Positions 61,445-64,000 of a DNA stretch of 64,000 nt are shown piece by piece. The DNA comes from Rotaria sp. Silwood1 (taxonomy: Eukaryota; Rotifera; Eurotatoria; Philodinida; Philodinidae). Position 1 is the stretch's first letter. Every line of letters starts with the position of its first letter. The DNA lies in the NCBI GenBank assembly GCA_905250075.1, contig CAJNOP010000308.1:154533-218532 (forward strand), written 5' to 3'. Made by a program: the position numbers and the translations under genes. The notes under the pieces were generated by a model, which worked only from the letters and a program-made list of their open reading frames with translations, had not been told where the DNA came from and did no database searches.

Positions 61445-61753
61445 TGGGAAGGGGTGAGTGTGGGGTGTGAGTGTGGGGGTTGGATGTGGGTGTGGGTGTG
61501 GGTGTGGGTGTGGGTGTGGGTATGGGTGTGGGTGCGGGTGTGGTTGTGGGTGTGGGGTGGGGTGGGGGTGTAGGCTGTGGGTGTGGGTATGCAGGCAGTT
61601 AGTCTCTTAACCCACATCCACATCCACATCCACACCCACATCCACATCCACACCCACATCCACATCCACACCCACACCCACACCCACACCCACATCCGCA
61701 TCCACACCCGCACCCACATCCACATCCACACCCACATCCGCATTCACACCCCA
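61445..61753. repeat. head-to-head telomere-like arrays, locus 2
   Basis: From about 61445 to 61590 the plus strand is G-rich, with at least six consecutive TGTGGG units from about 61486. A ~20 bp unique spacer (CAGGCAGTTAGTCTCTTAA) follows. From 61610 to 61753 the strand is C-rich (CCCACA and TCCACA units). G-rich then C-rich on one strand is the arrangement expected where two telomere ends have joined. Frames coding His-Thr or Trp-Val repeats across this are artefacts. Confidence 0.85.
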
Positions 61754-62708
61754 CTCTCTAAAAAAAAAGGAGTTTTGCAGAACCCCCCGAAAAGGTTCTG
61801 TAGATTTCTAAAAGCATCCAAGTGTGTCCAAAGTCTAAAAAAAGGGTAAAAAATTCGACAGAACCTTTTGACGGTTCTGCGGAGTACCCACTAGCAGAAT
61901 CATCTCTTACGAAACCTTTTTTAAGGTTCTGTACAGCAAAAAAAGGTTTCGTGACGAAATACGAAACCTTGAGGGTTCCGTACAAAACCATTAGTATGAC
62001 GAAAAATGATGATAGACGGGAAGATATTGTAGGTGAAGATGTACTTTCTTCCATTTCTTCATATCATATTATCGTCATCTGACGATTAATGATAGAAGGA
62101 TTGTTCGTGTTGATGATATTACACTTTAGTTTATTCCTTCATGTCATACAATCGCCTTGTTTACAGATAAAGTACACGTTTATGTACATGAGCAGAACAA
62201 GCGATGATGAAAAGATAGAAGATGAGGCCAAGGAGAGAACAACGTAAGAATAAAGAGGTAGTGAGGCCAAGGAGAGAACGCATATATAATATACGAGTGA
62301 ATGATAATGTAGAATGAGAAGAAGGTTCAATCATGCATAGGTGATCGTAGCCGTAACGCGATTATGAACACTACATATCATTGATTGTATAGTAACACAC
62401 TGAGAAAGAAAAGATATCACATAAGATAAGATGCCTATTGGCACAATTAGGGTTTCGTATCAAAGGTTAATGGTTTTGTACTGAACCCTCAAGGTTTCGT
62501 ATTTGGTCACGAAACCTTTTTTTGCTATACAGAACCTAAAAGAAGGTTTCGTAAGAGATGGTTCTGCTAGTGGGTACTCCGCAGAACCTTCAAAAGGTTC
62601 TGTCGAATTTTTTACCATCTTTTTTAGACTTTGGACACATTTGGATGCTTTTAGAAATCTACGGAACCTTTTCGGGGGGTTCTGCAAAACTTCTTTTTTT
62701 TTAGAGAG
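61754..62708. mobile_element. 955 bp foldback element with ~240 bp inverted arms
   Basis: The left arm 61754-61994 and the right arm 62469-62708 are inverted copies with high identity. Both outer ends read CTCTCTAAAAAAAA, then GTTTTGCAGAACCCCCCG, and the inner ends read CCTCAAGGTTTCGTA/its complement. The 474 bp loop (61995-62468) has no coding domain. Each arm contains nested smaller inverted repeats of AGAACC...GGTTCTG and CGAAACC...GGTTTCGT. The flanks are C-rich telomere-like on both sides, with CACACCC next to each end as a possible target duplication. Four 86-102 codon frames across the arms are mirror-image artefacts. Confidence 0.85.
62223..62279. repeat. 39 bp-spaced direct repeat in the foldback loop
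   Basis: TGAGGCCAAGGAGAGAAC occurs at 62223-62240 and again at 62262-62279, with AACGTAAGAATAAAGAGGTAG between them. Confidence 0.8.
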
Positions 62709-63077
62709 CACACCCACATCCTCGTTTAACCAAACATTCACACTCACACCGATACAAATCGAAAAGCATATACTTGATACTGAGTCAATATTTGTACAGT
62801 CATTATGCTAGCACAAAGCTTATCACGCCTAACTCACTGCGTTCGTAAAAAAATGTGTACGTAGGGAAGTCATACCCGTTTTAAGACGATTTTATAATGA
62901 CTTCCATTAGTATCCAACTTTTTCGCCCTCTAGAGATATTGAGCATAATCGTATTAGATATTAAATGTTGCCGTGACCATCGACACATTTACTCTATGTC
63001 TTTCAAGACTCAACGATCAAGAGTGCTGAAGACACAGCATTTATAATAAGTGTTCCAGGTTGTTTGTCAGCTATTGA
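62709..63077. other. spacer with residual C-rich telomere-like sequence at its left edge
   Basis: It begins CACACCCACATCCTCG and includes CATTCACACTCACACCG. These look like the continuation of the C-rich array interrupted by the foldback element. The rest shows no gene. Confidence 0.55.
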
Positions 63078-63130
63078 TGGTGTGGGGTGTGAGTTTGGGT
63101 GTGGATTCTCGTTTCACCCACACCCACTCA
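63078..63130. repeat. telomere-like arrays facing each other, locus 3
   Basis: GATGGTGTGGGGTGTGAG and TTTGGGTGTGG are followed after about 8 bases (TTCTCGTTT) by CACCCACACCCACTCA. This is the same G-rich to C-rich order as loci 1 and 2, only shorter. Confidence 0.7.
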
Positions 63131-64000
63131 TTTCTGGTCATTGTAATGCTCGACGTGAGAAAAAAAGTTTTGTTTTACTTTATCGATAAACCAATTTAGT
63201 CGTGATGTTTTTATTTTATTATTTCTTCCTTGACTGCTCTGTCTTTTAGTATCATGTTTTGTTTGACGTGTGTCAGTTTTCAATGTTTGCTTTCTATCTT
63301 GTTTTATTCGCTTTCTTCTCACTTGTTTTTATTTGGATTTTATATATGCAACACTTTTTTTTCTCACATATACGTAGTATCATTGCACTGTATTTTAATG
63401 ACGATATCTGGTTTCTCTTATGTTTGGTTCTTACTAAAGGAATAATAGTAACGATAGAGAGTAGATTTTTATCATCGGCGTCATATGTCTGATTATTTAT
63501 TATATATTAAAAATGAGCATGCATAAGAAAGAGAACAACCATAAAACGCAAACGATTTAAATTCGACCTGATCCTGTAGAATCTTCTAAGTTTCCTTGCG
63601 GAATCCGACAGAGACTTAATGATTGGATTTCTTGAGCTGGAGTTCCAAAGGCTCTTGAATGCATTCTTCATCGTTCTCAACTAGAAAAATACAAAACGCG
63701 TTCCCAAAAGATGAAATTTTTTTAAGGAAACAAATGTATTTTCGAAAAGTAGAACGCGCTCTTCACCATTTAATTTTGAAATGGTTTCCACTTTTCGGAA
63801 ACTCTTTTTTTTATGTCAAGAAAAATTCTCCACTCTCTCTCACGGAGCGTGAGAAATGTTTTTTCCGACATGCTTGTCCATTAACTCTACTATCGACGAA
63901 GATCAATGTAGCTAAGATCTTTGTTGATGATGAAAATAGACTCATCGTGTCTCATATTTTGATTTCATCGAAATTATGTCGATACTTTTTTCCTTTTTAT
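63131..64000. other. right-end region without a supported gene
   Basis: Open frames at 63230-63492 encode Phe/Leu-rich strings from a T-rich stretch and are not credible. The last 450 bp are less AT-rich and include a small hairpin CTCACG-GAG-CGTGAG near 63837-63854. No domain recognised. Confidence 0.45.

Noticed and set aside
61327..61849. Long Trp-Val/Met and His-Thr repeat frames
   Set aside because: Translations of the telomere-like arrays and not proteins.
61758..62811. Four 86-102 codon frames on both strands
   Set aside because: The pairs are mirror images caused by the inverted arms of the foldback element and have no domain.
63230..63492. Two Phe/Leu/Ser-rich frames that look like membrane helices
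   Set aside because: T-rich DNA gives such strings by chance. Two overlapping frames show the same bias.
1..64000. tRNA, rRNA, CRISPR or bacterial operon features
   Set aside because: No TTCGAATC-type T-loop with a matching acceptor stem was found by eye, and there are no repeat-spacer arrays. The splice structure shows eukaryotic DNA. A tRNA scan would be decisive.

Overview
The window looks like nuclear DNA of a small-genomed animal, most likely a bdelloid rotifer. It is very AT-rich. Real genes are split by many 50-100 bp GT-AG introns and use A/T-ending codons. The protein set is clearly metazoan: SETDB1, PTPN3/4, LHFPL, an aminergic GPCR, NEPRO, AADAT, PRDX4 and DNAJC30. The right end carries TGTGGG/CCCACA-type arrays, the telomere repeat reported for bdelloids. 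The assignment rests on this combination and on no database search. All gene models were assembled by eye from splice sites and reading-frame continuity.

Layout. 1-12.5 kb is sparse: a decayed LINE reverse transcriptase (minus strand, about 4.8-5.8 kb) and one unrecognised single-pass membrane protein gene (minus, 7.0-8.2 kb). 12.5-31.9 kb holds an ER-type peroxiredoxin 4, an unrecognised three-exon gene in tail-to-tail orientation with it, a decayed gypsy-like RT trace, an LHFPL tetraspan gene, two small genes, and a compact SETDB1/eggless H3K9 methyltransferase. 33.1-39.5 kb is a 17-exon PTPN3/4-type phosphatase (FERM-PDZ-PTP). Then follow an intronless DNAJC30-like mitochondrial J-protein, a NEPRO-like gene only 30 bp upstream of a 12-exon kynurenine/2-aminoadipate aminotransferase, a 4.8 kb gene desert, a six-exon aminergic GPCR, and an intronless gamma-butyrobetaine-dioxygenase-like gene ending at 56,473.

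Right of 56.5 kb the character changes abruptly to subtelomere-like DNA. It holds G-rich/C-rich telomere-like arrays facing each other (three loci), a 5'-truncated dead Ty3/gypsy pol, a 2.46 kb element with long inverted ends built of perfect palindromes and an internal ~110 bp tandem array, and a 955 bp foldback element sitting inside a C-rich telomere-like array. No host gene is supported there.

Several introns of the central genes (SETDB1, PTPN3/4, AADAT) are long mainly because each carries one short MITE-like inverted-repeat element. At least two dispersed repeat families have two copies in the window. The genes are ordinary housekeeping, signalling and chromatin genes and show no shared pathway. 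The closest thing to an operon is the NEPRO-AADAT pair. The most unusual structures are the head-to-head telomere-like arrays and the palindromic elements nested around them.
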